NCBI RefSeq assembly: GCF_019175365.1
Contig: NZ_CP059572.1
Span: 558,001-622,000, forward strand
Reading direction: 5' to 3'
DNA from: Actinomadura graeca
GTDB lineage: Bacteria > Actinomycetota > Actinomycetes > Streptosporangiales > Streptosporangiaceae
DNA: 64,000 bases
Within the stretch, counting starts at the first letter, position 1; every line of letters begins with the position of its first letter. Positions 43,995-55,570 of this stretch are shown here, one piece after another. A program made the position numbers and the translations under genes. A model generated the notes under the pieces. It saw nothing but the letters and a program-made list of their open reading frames with translations. It was not told where the DNA came from and did no database searches.

Positions 43995-45122
43995 GTGTCA
44001 GCCGTTGATGTCCTGCTTCCGGCGCGCGCGGTGTTCCATCCGGTGGTCGATCTCGGCACCGGAACCGTCGTCGCCGTGGAGACGCACGCGGGCCCGCCCG
44101 CCGCGGCCGTTCCTCCCGTGCGGGTCGATCCCGCCGCGGAGGACGTCCGGCGCGCGGTCGAGGCGGCCCGAGCGACAGCGGACCTGGGCACCCCCCTTCC
44201 GCTGCAGATCGGCCTGCGGGCCGAGACCCTGACCCACGGAGACGCCTTCCTCGGCGAGTTGCATCACGGGCTCGGGGAGACGGGACGGCGTCCACAAGAG
44301 TTCATCATCTGCGTCGCGGGCGGATTCCCGCCCGCCCAACGGCCGGCCGTCGCCGCCGCCCTCTCGGGGCTGCGCCGGGCCGGCTACCTCGTCGGCCTCG
44401 CGGGCCTCGGCGCCGGGCACGCGCCGCTGGACCTGCTCGTGGACGGCGCGTCCTATCTGCTGAAACTCGATCCCGAGCTGGCCCGCAGGGCCCGCGCGGA
44501 GCCGCGCCGCTCGGCGCTGGTGGCGAGCCTCGTCGAGCTGGCGCACCGGCTCGGCACGCACGTCCTGGCGCCGGGCCTGGCCACGCAGGACCAGGTGGTG
44601 CACCTGCGCGGGCTGGGCGTCCGCCTGGTCCAGGGGCCGGCGCTCGCCCCGCCGGAGTGGCGGCCGGGGATGCCCATCACCGTGCCGGTCGCGCCCCGCG
44701 AGGAACCGGCGGCACAGGACCTCGGCCTCGGGCCGCGGGTGTCGGAGTTCACGCTGCCCGCGGTGACGCTGCCGCACACCGCGACCGCCGACGAGGTGCT
44801 GACCGCGCTCAACGCCGAGACGGGCATCACCAGCGTCGTCCTGGTCGACGAACGGCAGCGGCCCCGCGCCACGGTGGACCGGACCCGGTTCCTGCTGCGG
44901 CTGTCCGGCGCGTACGGGCACGCCCTGCACGCCCACCGGCCCGCGGCGCGGCTGGCCGACCAGCCCCGCCCGGTGCCGCGCACGGTCCCTGCCGTGGCGG
45001 CGCTCCGGGCCGCAGGGAAGGAGGAGGAACGGGTCTACGACGATCTGGTCGTGGTGGACGAGGTCGGGCGCTGCCTCGGCATCGTCCGCGTCGCCGATCT
45101 GATCCGCGGGCTGTCCCCATGA
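43995..45122 (+). CDS. catalytically dead EAL-like domain plus CBS pair
   Basis: A 375-residue protein. Residues 1-235 follow the c-di-GMP phosphodiesterase fold: FHPVVDLGTGTVVAVETHA (EAL position reads ETH), LRRAGYLVGLAGLGAGHAPL where DDFG should be, LLKLDPELAR (Lys kept), and VLAPGLATQDQVVHLRGLGV where AEGVET is expected. Most metal and catalytic acids are gone, so it cannot be a normal phosphodiesterase. Residues 255-375 form two CBS repeats ending DEVGRCLGIVRVADLIRGL. It is probably a nucleotide-sensing scaffold. GTG 43995; the start is uncertain. Confidence 0.72.
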   Translation: MSAVDVLLPARAVFHPVVDLGTGTVVAVETHAGPPAAAVPPVRVDPAAEDVRRAVEAARATADLGTPLPLQIGLRAETLTHGDAFLGELHHGLGETGRRPQEFIICVAGGFPPAQRPAVAAALSGLRRAGYLVGLAGLGAGHAPLDLLVDGASYLLKLDPELARRARAEPRRSALVASLVELAHRLGTHVLAPGLATQDQVVHLRGLGVRLVQGPALAPPEWRPGMPITVPVAPREEPAAQDLGLGPRVSEFTLPAVTLPHTATADEVLTALNAETGITSVVLVDERQRPRATVDRTRFLLRLSGAYGHALHAHRPAARLADQPRPVPRTVPAVAALRAAGKEEERVYDDLVVVDEVGRCLGIVRVADLIRGLSP

Positions 45123-45151
45123 CACCGACCCCCGGACCTCTTCCCTGAGAA

Positions 45152-45167
45152 CGGCGCTGGGGCGCCG
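45152..45167. terminator. short GC hairpin between convergent genes
   Basis: CGGCGC-TGGG-GCGCCG, a 6-bp stem with a tetraloop, lies between the EAL-like gene and the response regulator. It is weak but well placed. Confidence 0.35.
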
Positions 45168-45185
45168 AACGGGCCCGGGTGGCCC

Positions 45186-45842
45186 TCAGTGACCACTCGG
45201 GCCCCCCGCCCCGTCGGCGGCCGTCTCCTGGGCGAGGATGGCCGCCTGGACCCGGCTGCGCAGCCCCAGTTTGCCCAGAATGCGGCTGACATGGGTCTTG
45301 GTGGTGGTCTCGGCCATGTGCAGCCGCCGGGCGATCTCCCCGTTGGACAGGCCCTCCCCGAGGCAGCGGAACACCTCCCGCTCACGCGGGGTGAGCCCGT
45401 CCAGGCCCGGTACCCCGGGTCTCGCCGCGGGACGCGCCGCGAACGCCCCGATGAGCCTGCGGGTCACCTTCGGCGCGATGATCCCCTCCCCCGCCGCCAC
45501 GGTCCGCACCGCCTCCACGAGCCGGTCGGCGTCGACGTCCTTCAGCAGGAACCCGGACGCGCCCGCCCGCAGCGCGCCGAAGACGTACTCGTCCAGGTCG
45601 AACGTCGTCAGCACCAGCACGTCCGCGATCCCGGCGATCTCCCGGGTCGCGCTGATGCCGTCCAGGCGGGGCATGCGCACGTCCATCAGCACCACGTCCG
45701 GGCGCAGCTCGCGGGCCAGCGCCACCGCCCGCTCCCCGTCCGCGGCCTCGCCGATCACCCGCACGTCCGGCGCCGCGCCCAGGATCAGCACCAGCCCGGC
45801 GCGCACCGCCGCCTGGTCGTCGGCGACCAGGACCTCGATCAC
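45186..45842 (-). CDS. NarL/LuxR-family response regulator
   Basis: A 218-residue regulator. The receiver has VADDQ with the acidic pair, phospho-acceptor Asp54 in VVLMDVRMP, TTFDLDEYVFGALRAGASGF and LLKD. The C-terminal LuxR HTH is LTPREREVFRCLGEGLSNGE followed by IARRLHMAETTTKTHVSRIL. GTG 45842 overlaps the kinase stop by 4 bp (GTGA), so it pairs with the kinase upstream. The target is unknown; it might control the neighbouring membrane-protein gene. Confidence 0.94.
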   Translation of the reverse strand: MIEVLVADDQAAVRAGLVLILGAAPDVRVIGEAADGERAVALARELRPDVVLMDVRMPRLDGISATREIAGIADVLVLTTFDLDEYVFGALRAGASGFLLKDVDADRLVEAVRTVAAGEGIIAPKVTRRLIGAFAARPAARPGVPGLDGLTPREREVFRCLGEGLSNGEIARRLHMAETTTKTHVSRILGKLGLRSRVQAAILAQETAADGAGGPSGH

Positions 45843-47014
45843 GGCGTCCTCCCGAAGTCGAGGGGCAGCTCGGCGTGCACCCGCCAGCGGCCGTCCTCCG
45901 GCCCCGCGGCGAACTCCCCCGACAGCATCGCCGCCCGCTCCCGCATCCCGATCAGCCCGCTGCCCGTCCCCGGCAGCCGCGCGCCGTCCCGCCCGAGCGG
46001 GCTCAGCACGTCGATGACCACGCGTCCCCCGGCGTGCTCGACGCGGACCTCGGCGCGTCCGGGCCCGGCGTGCTTGAGGGCGTTGGTCAGCGACTCCTGG
46101 ACGATCCGGTACGCGGCCAGCTCCACCGCGGCGGGCAGCTCCGGCGGCGGCTCGCCCCTGACCTCCAGGCCCGCCGACAGGTCCGACCGGGCCGTGTGCG
46201 CGACGAGCCGCTCCAGCCCGGCGAGCCGGGGCACGGCCGGAGGGTCCTCGTCCCCGCCGTCGCGCAGCAGGCCGATCATGCGGCGCATCTCCGCGAGGCC
46301 CTGGACGCTGTTCTCGCGGATGACCTCCATCGCGCGGTCGAGGCCCTCCCGGTCCAGGTCCCGCACCTTCAGCACGGCCGAGGAGTGCAGCGCGACGGCG
46401 CTCAGATGGTTGGCGATCACATCGTGCAGCTCGCGGGCCATCCGGGCCCGCTCACCGCCCACCGCCGCCCGCCGGTCCATCTCGGCCAGCCGCGCCACCT
46501 GCTCGGCCCGCTGCCGCTCCGCCTCCGCCCTGGACCGGTGCTCGCGGACGGCCATCGCCGTCAGCACCGGTGCCACCCACGTCACCCCGGCGACCGCCGC
46601 GCCCAGCACGCCCGCCGGCACCTCCCGCAGCGCGATCCCCGCACCCGCCCCCGCCAGCAGCGTCCCCCCGATGGCCGTCCCGAGCAGCCACTCCGCCGTC
46701 CGCCGCCGCCCGTACAGGCTCGCCGCGTAGAGCGTGTCCCCATAGATCACCGCCGTGGCGAAGCCCGGCCCCATGGCCACGTCGGCGAAGTTGAAGGGGG
46801 TGGCCAGGGCCAGCGACGTCAAGGGCGCCGTCCGCCGCAGCAGCATCGTCGAGCACAGCCCGACGAGCGGGACGAGCCGCCACCACGGCGACGGGTCCCA
46901 GGACGCCCCCCACGTCGAGTACCCGTGCACGGCGATCATGAGCAGCCCGCCCGCCAGCCCCCCGGCGGCGATGAGCGCGTCCTGGCGGGTGGTCAGGCGG
47001 CGGATCGGAAGCAC
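45839..47014 (-). CDS. sensor histidine kinase, HisKA_3 type
   Basis: A 391-residue kinase with four to five hydrophobic N-terminal helices (to about residue 155) and no large extracellular loop, then a coiled segment. The phospho-His lies in ARMARELHDVIANHLSAVAL. The ATPase domain has VQESLTNALKHAGPGRAEV (N box) and GTGSGLIGMRERAAML (G box). This class usually senses membrane or envelope state. GTG 47014 after GATGGGGG. It is operonic with the response regulator. Confidence 0.93.
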   Translation of the reverse strand: MLPIRRLTTRQDALIAAGGLAGGLLMIAVHGYSTWGASWDPSPWWRLVPLVGLCSTMLLRRTAPLTSLALATPFNFADVAMGPGFATAVIYGDTLYAASLYGRRRTAEWLLGTAIGGTLLAGAGAGIALREVPAGVLGAAVAGVTWVAPVLTAMAVREHRSRAEAERQRAEQVARLAEMDRRAAVGGERARMARELHDVIANHLSAVALHSSAVLKVRDLDREGLDRAMEVIRENSVQGLAEMRRMIGLLRDGGDEDPPAVPRLAGLERLVAHTARSDLSAGLEVRGEPPPELPAAVELAAYRIVQESLTNALKHAGPGRAEVRVEHAGGRVVIDVLSPLGRDGARLPGTGSGLIGMRERAAMLSGEFAAGPEDGRWRVHAELPLDFGRTP

Positions 47015-47146
47015 ACCCCCATCTCAGCATCCCCGCGGCGTGCCCGTCTCCGACCTGCTGACGGCCCCGCGTACATCCTTCGGACGACCCACGGAACCCC
47101 ACCCCAGACGAGGCGCCTCCCCCGCCCGCGACGCGACGATGGAGAC

Positions 47147-47722
47147 ATGCTCATCGCGGTCATCGCCGGATGCGAGATCGGCTTCTGGGTCGTCCTCGCC
47201 GCCGGGCTCGCCGCCCGGTACCCGCTGCGCATGCGCCGGACCGGCGCGGCGCTCCTGCTGTGCGTCCCGCTGGTCGACGTCGTGCTCCTGACGGCGACGG
47301 TGATCGACCTGCGCGGGGGCGCGGCCGCCGGCTTCCGCCACGGCCTCGCGGCCGCCTACATCGGCTACTCGGTCGCCTTCGGCCACCGCATGATCCGCTG
47401 GGCCGACGAGCGGTTCGCGCACCGCTTCGCCGGCGGCCCCCCTCCCCGGGGCAGGCCCGCCCACGGCCGGGCGCGCACGCGCCACGAGTGGCGAGAGTTC
47501 GCCAAGGCGGTCATCGCGACCGCGCTGGCCTGCGGGATCCTCCTCCTGCTGATCGCCCTCGCGGACGACCCGGACCGCACCCGCGAACTCACCGGCTGGA
47601 CAGCCCGCCTCGGCGTGATCCTGGCGATCTGGTCGCTGTGGCCGATCACCTACACCCTCGCCCCGGCCAAGCCCAAGAAGCGCCCCGCCCAGCGCCCCAC
47701 CGGCGGCCCGCCGCCCCGGTGA
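47147..47722 (+). CDS. hypothetical membrane protein, 191 aa
   Basis: Helices at about residues 3-23 (VIAGCEIGFWVVLAAGLAA), 35-55, 66-82, then after a basic loop (GRPAHGRARTRHEWREFAK) at 118-136 and 150-168. The tail is Pro/Lys-rich. I recall similar proteins beside two-component genes in actinomycetes but cannot name a function. ATG 47147 with GGAG directly upstream. It is divergent from the histidine kinase, so it may be regulated by that system. Confidence 0.72.
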   Translation: MLIAVIAGCEIGFWVVLAAGLAARYPLRMRRTGAALLLCVPLVDVVLLTATVIDLRGGAAAGFRHGLAAAYIGYSVAFGHRMIRWADERFAHRFAGGPPPRGRPAHGRARTRHEWREFAKAVIATALACGILLLLIALADDPDRTRELTGWTARLGVILAIWSLWPITYTLAPAKPKKRPAQRPTGGPPPR

Positions 47723-47733
47723 CGAGCGGAGTT

Positions 47734-47770
47734 CCTCAGGTACACCTGAGGCCGCGTCCGGGCGGACGCG
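47734..47770. terminator. double hairpin ending the suf operon
   Basis: CCTCAGGT-AC-ACCTGAGG (47734-47751) is followed by CGCGTCC-GGGC-GGACGCG (47753-47770), both perfect stems. They sit between the convergent membrane-protein gene and sufT and should terminate both directions. Confidence 0.65.
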
Positions 47771-47787
47771 ACCTCGCAGGCGGTGGG

Positions 47788-48114
47788 TCAGACGTTGAAG
47801 CCGAGGGCGCGGAGCTGGTCGCGGCCCTCGTCGGAGATCTTGTCGGGCCCCCACGGGGGGAGCCACACCCAGTTGATCTTGACGTCCTTGACGAGGCCCT
47901 CCAGGGCGCTGTGGGCCTGGTCCTCGATCACGTCGGTGAGCGGGCAGGCGGCGCTGGTGAGGGTCATGTCCAGGGTCGCGACCTCGTCGGCGAGATTGAC
48001 GCCGTACACCAGGCCGAGGTCGACGACGTTGATGCCGAGCTCGGGGTCGACGACGTCCTTGAGCGCCTCGAGGATCTCCTCCTCGGGGACGGCGGTCTCC
48101 GTGGTGTCGGTCAT
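47788..48114 (-). CDS. sufT: SufT-like metal-sulfur cluster assembly factor (DUF59)
   Basis: A 108-residue MIP18/DUF59 protein that helps maturation of Fe-S proteins. ALKDVVDPELGINVVDLGLV and TLTSAACPLTDVIEDQ, with the family's Cys, are clear; WVWLPPWGPDKIS follows. The start overlaps the sufU stop by 4 bp (ATGA). It is the last gene of the suf operon, its usual place in actinobacteria. Confidence 0.92.
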   Translation of the reverse strand: MTDTTETAVPEEEILEALKDVVDPELGINVVDLGLVYGVNLADEVATLDMTLTSAACPLTDVIEDQAHSALEGLVKDVKINWVWLPPWGPDKISDEGRDQLRALGFNV

Positions 48115-48569
48115 GATGCCTCTCCGAGAGCGCGGGCTGTCGCGTCCTTCCACGCCATCCAGGCGAGCAGGGCGCACTTGATCCTGGCCGGGTACTTCGA
48201 CACCCCGGCGAAGGCGATGGCGTCCTCCAGGACGTCCTCGTCGGGCGAGACGTCCTGGCCGCGGGACTGCATGAGCGTCAGGAACTCCTCGCCGACCGCC
48301 ATCGCCTCCTTCACGGACTTGCCGATGATCAGGTCGGCCATCACCGAGGCGCTGGCCTGGCTGATCGAGCAGCCCATGGCGTCGTACGAGACGTCGGCGA
48401 CCGCGGCGTCCTGGCCCGTGCCCTCCAGGTGGACGCGCAGCGTCACCTCGTCGCCGCAGGTCGGGTTGACGTGGTGCGCCTCGCCCTCGTACGGCTCCCG
48501 CAGCCCCTTGTGATGGGGGTTGCGGTAATGGTCCAGGATGACCTCCTGGTACATCGCCTCGAGCTGCAT
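48111..48569 (-). CDS. sufU: SufU, zinc-dependent sulfur-transfer partner of SufS
   Basis: A 152-residue SufU. MYQEVILDHYRNPHHKG opens the protein. The metal ligands are Cys38 with Asp40 (PTCGDE), Cys67 (GCSISQAS) and Cys132 (IKCALLAW), all conserved. The insertion typical of SufU against IscU lies between the second and third Cys. It accepts persulfide sulfur from SufS. AGAAAGGA precedes ATG 48569. There is a 36-nt gap after sufS. Confidence 0.94.
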   Translation of the reverse strand: MQLEAMYQEVILDHYRNPHHKGLREPYEGEAHHVNPTCGDEVTLRVHLEGTGQDAAVADVSYDAMGCSISQASASVMADLIIGKSVKEAMAVGEEFLTLMQSRGQDVSPDEDVLEDAIAFAGVSKYPARIKCALLAWMAWKDATARALGEAS

Positions 48570-48605
48570 GTCGTCCTTTCTCTCTCGCTACAACCAGGGC
48601 ACCCG

Positions 48606-51083
<2,478 letters not shown>

Positions 51084-51087
<4 letters not shown>

Positions 51088-52220
51088 CGGGCCGTCTCCC
51101 GGTCGAGCTCCGCCTCGATCGCCTCGCGGACCTTCTCGCGGACCTCGGCGACCTCGATGCGCTCGACGAGCTGGCCGAGGAAGCCGCGCACGACCATGCG
51201 GCGGGCCTCGTCGAAGGTGATGCCGCGGGCCTGGAGGTAGAACAGGTGCTCGTCGTCGAGCCGGCCGGACGCGGAGGCGTGCCCCGCCCCGGCGACCTCG
51301 CCGGTGAGGATCTCCAGGTTCGGCACCGAGTCGACGCGGGTCCCGTCGGTGAGGACGAGGTTGCGGTTCAGCTCGTAGGTGTCGGTGCCCTCGGCCTCCG
51401 CGCGGATGATCACGTCGCCGATCCAGACGGCGTGGGCGTCCTGGTCCTGGAGCGCTCCCCGGTAGTCCACGCGGCTGCGGCAGTTCGGCACGGCGTGGTC
51501 GACGAGGAGGCGGTGCTCCAGGTGCTGGCCGCCGTCGGCGAAGTACACCCCGTACAGCTCGGCGTCGCCGCCGGGCCCGTCGTAGGAGACCGACGGGGAG
51601 ATCCGCACGAGGTCGCCGCCGAGCGTGACGTTGTGCGAGACGAACCGCGCGTCGCGGCCGAGGCGGGCGTGCTGGTGCGAGACGTGGACGCTGCCGTCGG
51701 ACCAGTCCTGCAGGCTGATCACCGACAGCCGGGCGCCGTCGCCGACGACGAACTCGACGTTGTCGGCGTAGGTCGCCGGGCCGCGGTGCGCGAGCACGAC
51801 GGTGGCCTCGGCGAACGGCTCCAGGATCACGGTGGTGTGCCCGTAGGCGGCGGACGAGGCGTCCTCGCCGCGCAGCCGCAGGACGGTCGGCGCCGAGGCG
51901 ACGGCCTCCTTCGGGACGGTCACGACCGTCGCCTGGGTGAACGACGTCCACGCCTGGGCGCTGACGCGGTCGGCGGGCACGTAGGCCCGGCCGAGGCGGG
52001 CGTCCTCGCGGCCGACCGTCTCGACGGTCACCTCGGGCGCCGCCTCCGCCTCCAGGACGATCTTGCCGTGCGCCTCCGCAGTGCCGTTGTGCAGGCCGCG
52101 CAGGCGGCGCAGCGGGGTGAACCGCCACTCCTCCTCGCGGCCCGTGGGCACATCGAAGTCGCCCACCTCGTACGACGCCTTCTCGTGCAGCGTCGACAGG
52201 GGGATGGTGTCGAGCCCCAT
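51084..52220 (-). CDS. sufD: SufD, Fe-S scaffold subunit
   Basis: A 378-residue SufD, partner of SufB and SufC. REEEWRFTPLRRLRGLHNG is the N-terminal family motif. The beta-helix core has VSHNVTLGGDLVRISPSVSY, ELYGVYFADGGQHLEHRLLV and the conserved His. The C-terminal GHASASGRLDDEHLFYLQAR, then GFLGQLVERI, is the SufC-binding end. The ATG shares its A with the sufB stop (TGATG). Confidence 0.94.
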
Positions 52221-53632
52221 CAGCCGACGGCTCCTTCCATCTGCAGCTCGATGAGCCGGTTCAGCTCCAGGGCGTACTCCATCGGCAGCTCGCGCGCGAT
52301 CGGCTCGACGAAGCCGCGCACGATCATCGCCATGGCCTCGTCCTCGGTGAGGCCGCGGCTCATCAGGTAGAACAGCTGGTCCTCCGAGACCTTGGAGACG
52401 GTGGCCTCGTGGCCCATCTCCACGTCGTCCTCGCGGACGTCCACGTAGGGGTAGGTGTCGGACCGGCTGATCTGGTCGACCAGCAGCGCGTCGCACTTGA
52501 CGGTGGACTTGCTGTGCTCGGCGCCCTCCTGGATCTGCACCAGGCCCCGGTAGGACGTGCGGCCGCCGCCCCGCGCCACCGACTTGGACACGATGGTGGA
52601 GGAGGTGTTGGGCGCCGCGTGCACCATCTTGGCGCCGGCGTCCTGGTGCTGGTCCTCACCGGCGAACGCGATCGACAGGGTCTCGCCCTTGGCGTGCTCG
52701 CCCAGCAGGTACACCGCCGGGTACTTCATGGTGACCTTGGAGCCGATGTTGCCGTCGATCCACTCCATGGTGGCGCCCTCGTAGGCGACGGCGCGCTTGG
52801 TCACCAGGTTGTAGACGTTGTTCGACCAGTTCTGGATGGTCGTGTAGCGGACGCGGGCGTCCTTCTTCACGACGATCTCCACGACGGCCGAGTGCAGCGA
52901 GTCCGACTTGTAGATCGGGGCGGTACAGCCCTCGACGTAGTGGACGTAGGAGCCCTCGTCGGCGATGATCAGAGTCCGCTCGAACTGGCCCATGTTCTCG
53001 GTGTTGATCCGGAAGTAGGCCTGGAGCGGGATCTCCACGTGCACGCCCGGCGGGACGTAGATGAACGAGCCGCCCGACCAGACGGCGGTGTTCAGCGCGG
53101 CGAACTTGTTGTCGCCGACCGGGATCACCGAGCCGAAGTACTCCTGGAAGATCTCCGGGTGCTCCTTCAGGCCGGTGTCGGTGTCGAGGAAGATGACGCC
53201 CTTCTCCTCAAGGTCCTCGCGGATCTTGTGGTAGACGACCTCGGACTCGTACTGGGCCGCGACGCCGGCGATGAGGCGCTGCTTCTCCGCCTCGGGGATG
53301 CCGAGCTTGTCGTAGGTGTTCTTGATGTCCTCCGGGAGGTCCTCCCAGGACGCCGCCTGCTTCTCGGTGGAGCGGACGAAGTACTTGATGTTGTCGAAGT
53401 CGATCGCCGACAGGTCGGAGCCCCACGTGGGCATCGGCTTCTTGTCGAACAGGCGCAGGCCCTTCAGGCGCAGGTCGAGCATCCAGTCCGGCTCGCCCTT
53501 CTTGCCTGAGATGTCGCGGACGACGTCCTCGTTCAGGCCGCGCCGCGCGGAGGCCCCGGCGACGTCGGAGTCGGCCCAGCCGAACCTGTACCTGTCGAGC
53601 CCCTCCAGCTCGGGGTGGGCTGCCGTAGTCAT
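52220..53632 (-). CDS. sufB: SufB, Fe-S scaffold subunit
   Basis: A 470-residue SufB on which clusters are built. [70 protein letters not shown] with the conserved Cys, and [20 protein letters not shown] are typical. The ATG overlaps the sufR stop by 4 bp. There is no intein in this copy, unlike some actinobacterial SufB proteins. Confidence 0.96.
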   Translation of the reverse strand: MTTAAHPELEGLDRYRFGWADSDVAGASARRGLNEDVVRDISGKKGEPDWMLDLRLKGLRLFDKKPMPTWGSDLSAIDFDNIKYFVRSTEKQAASWEDLPEDIKNTYDKLGIPEAEKQRLIAGVAAQYESEVVYHKIREDLEEKGVIFLDTDTGLKEHPEIFQEYFGSVIPVGDNKFAALNTAVWSGGSFIYVPPGVHVEIPLQAYFRINTENMGQFERTLIIADEGSYVHYVEGCTAPIYKSDSLHSAVVEIVVKKDARVRYTTIQNWSNNVYNLVTKRAVAYEGATMEWIDGNIGSKVTMKYPAVYLLGEHAKGETLSIAFAGEDQHQDAGAKMVHAAPNTSSTIVSKSVARGGGRTSYRGLVQIQEGAEHSKSTVKCDALLVDQISRSDTYPYVDVREDDVEMGHEATVSKVSEDQLFYLMSRGLTEDEAMAMIVRGFVEPIARELPMEYALELNRLIELQMEGAVG

Positions 53633-54543
53633 AGGGGTGTCCTCCCGGACTCCTCGTCAGTGTTCAGTGTCGTTTCGGGGGACCGCTCCCCCGCGTCCCC
53701 CCGCGGGGTGACGCCTCCCGCCCCCGGCCCGCACAGCGAGCGCGAGCTGACGTGGGTGGTGCAGATGCCGTCGCCGTGGGCGATGGTGGCCAGCCGCTGC
53801 ACCGGGGTGCCCAGCAGCCTGCTGAACGCCTCGGTCTCGGCCTCGCACAGCTGCGGGAACTCGGCGGCGACGTGCGCGACCGGGCAGTGGTGCTGGCAGA
53901 GCTGCTCGCCGGAGCCCTGCGGCGCCTTGGCGGCCGCCGCCGCGTAGCCGTCGCCCGACAGCGCCTCGGCGAGGGTGCGGACCCGCTGGTGGGGCGGGGC
54001 CGCCTGCACGACCGGGCGGTAGCGCCGTTCCAGGTCGGCGATCTGCCGCCGCGCGAACTCGGCGACCGCGTGGTCGCCGGCCGTCTCGGCGAGGAAGCGC
54101 AGGGCGCTGGTGGCGAGGTCGTCGTAGGCGTGCACGAACGCGCTGCGCCCGGCGTCGGTGATCGCGAACCACTTGGCGGGACGGCCCCGGCCGCGCCGCG
54201 TCTGGGTGGGCCGGGCCCGGCGGACCTCGATCATGCCCTCGGCCAGCAGGGCGTCCAGGTGCCTGCGGACCGCGGCGGGCGTGAGGCCCACGCGCTCCCC
54301 TAGAGTGGACGCGGTGACCGGGCCGTGCTCCAGGATCAGCCGGGCGACGCGGGCGCGGGTGTCGCGCTCGGCGTTGCCTCCGGACAGGGCCGGGCCCGTG
54401 AGGGCGTCGCCCGGATGGGCTCCGCCACCCTGGGAACCGCCCTGGGGACCGCCCGTACCGCCGTGAGCAGCGGAGGACGGCATGCCGGACGGCCGCACGG
54501 CGGCGGCCCTGGCACTCGTCTCGTCCTCGCTCACGTTTTTCAC
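53629..54543 (-). CDS. sufR: SufR, Fe-S sensing repressor of the suf operon
   Basis: A 304-residue winged-helix regulator. A Gly/Ala-rich leader precedes the [23 protein letters not shown] and the wing [20 protein letters not shown]. The C-terminal cysteines in [27 protein letters not shown] and GDGICTTH are suited to hold a [4Fe-4S] cluster. It is first in the operon and coupled to sufB. GTG 54543 is chosen, GTG 54534 or 54603 being alternatives; no start has a good ribosome site, so the N terminus is uncertain. Confidence 0.88.
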   Translation of the reverse strand: MKNVSEDETSARAAAVRPSGMPSSAAHGGTGGPQGGSQGGGAHPGDALTGPALSGGNAERDTRARVARLILEHGPVTASTLGERVGLTPAAVRRHLDALLAEGMIEVRRARPTQTRRGRGRPAKWFAITDAGRSAFVHAYDDLATSALRFLAETAGDHAVAEFARRQIADLERRYRPVVQAAPPHQRVRTLAEALSGDGYAAAAAKAPQGSGEQLCQHHCPVAHVAAEFPQLCEAETEAFSRLLGTPVQRLATIAHGDGICTTHVSSRSLCGPGAGGVTPRGDAGERSPETTLNTDEESGRTPL

Positions 54544-54603
54544 AACATCAGTGTGCCGTAATTCCTTCCCCCGAAACAGCGGAATGCCGATGTCTTGCCT
54601 CAC

Positions 54604-54622
54604 GCAGGTAAGCCTTACCTAA
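54604..54622 (-). promoter_or_regulatory. DtxR/IdeR-type iron box upstream of sufR
   Basis: AGGTAAG-C-CTTACCT (54606-54620) is a perfect palindrome. The 19-bp window GCAGGTAAGCCTTACCTAA matches the DtxR/IdeR consensus (TTAGGTTAGSCTAACCTAA) at 15 positions by my count. It lies 60-80 nt upstream of the sufR start in an AT-rich patch, with no plus-strand gene to control. Iron-responsive control of suf is inferred. Confidence 0.6.
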
Positions 54623-54628
54623 TTTTTG

Positions 54629-55570
54629 TTAGCGACCGGCCGACGCCTCCGGGCGCGGCGCCGCGCCACGCGGCAGGACCAGCACCGGGCACGGCGACGC
54701 CCGGACGATCTTGCCGGAGCCCTCGCCGAGGAAGACCTTGCGGAGCGGGCCGTCGTGACCGGACATGCAGGCGAGGATCTCCCCGGGCGGCATGTCCAGG
54801 CCCGCGACGGTCGTGGCGATGCCGGTCCCGGCGGCGGTCTCGGTCACCACGTCGGTCCCGTCGGTGAACAGGGCGGCGGCCTGCGCGAGGTCCTCCTGCG
54901 CCTGCGTGAGCTGCCGGGCCAGCAGCTCGTCGGCGTCGCGGAGCCGCGCGGCCAGGCCAGGCGGCCTCAGCACCAGCGTGACCAGCCGTACCGGCAGCCC
55001 CAGCCGCCTCGCGATGCCGGCCGCCGCGGCGAGCGGCCCGCCGGCGTCCTGGCGGCGCCAGTGGGCGTGCCAGTAGGCGACCGTCAGCCGCGAGAACCGG
55101 GGCGGCGCCTCGGCGGCGTACCCGCGGGGCGCCAGCAGCACGGGCACGGGCGAGCCGTGCAGGAGCTGGTCGGCGGTGCTGCCGATGGCGATCCGGCCGC
55201 GCCGCCCGCGCGGCGCGGAGCCGATCACGATCAGGTCGGCTCCGGTGTCCGCGGCGACCTCGATGAGTCCCCGCCCGCTGCCCCGGTGGGCGTGCACGCG
55301 CAGCGCCGCGTCCTCCGGGGGCACGCCCAGCCCGCCGAGCAGCCCGGCCGCGCGGGCGAGCGCGGCGTCCGACCGCTCCCGCAGGTAGGCCACCCACTCG
55401 GCGTCCACGGAGCCGGGCCCGCGCGTGCGCCAGCCCGGCGGATGGACGTTGGCCACGGTCAGCCGCCCGCCGGCGGCCCGGACCACCAGCGCGCCCAGGG
55501 CGAGGGCGTCGCCGCCGCGCTCGTCGGGCGAGTAGCCCACGAGGACGTGCATGCCGCCCGGGTCGCTCAT
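54629..55570 (-). CDS. universal stress protein, two UspA domains
   Basis: A 313-residue tandem USP. Domain 1 (HVLVGYSPDERGGDALALGA) ends in GADLIVIGSAPRGRRGRI then GSTADQLLHGSPVPVLLAP, a normal ATP-type G2xG9xG(S/T) motif. Domain 2 is less regular (SGHDGPLRKVFLGEGSGKIV, RASPCPVLVLPRG). The start overlaps the APC permease stop by 4 bp, so it ends a three-gene operon with carbamate kinase and the permease. Confidence 0.86.
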   Translation of the reverse strand: MSDPGGMHVLVGYSPDERGGDALALGALVVRAAGGRLTVANVHPPGWRTRGPGSVDAEWVAYLRERSDAALARAAGLLGGLGVPPEDAALRVHAHRGSGRGLIEVAADTGADLIVIGSAPRGRRGRIAIGSTADQLLHGSPVPVLLAPRGYAAEAPPRFSRLTVAYWHAHWRRQDAGGPLAAAAGIARRLGLPVRLVTLVLRPPGLAARLRDADELLARQLTQAQEDLAQAAALFTDGTDVVTETAAGTGIATTVAGLDMPPGEILACMSGHDGPLRKVFLGEGSGKIVRASPCPVLVLPRGAAPRPEASAGR

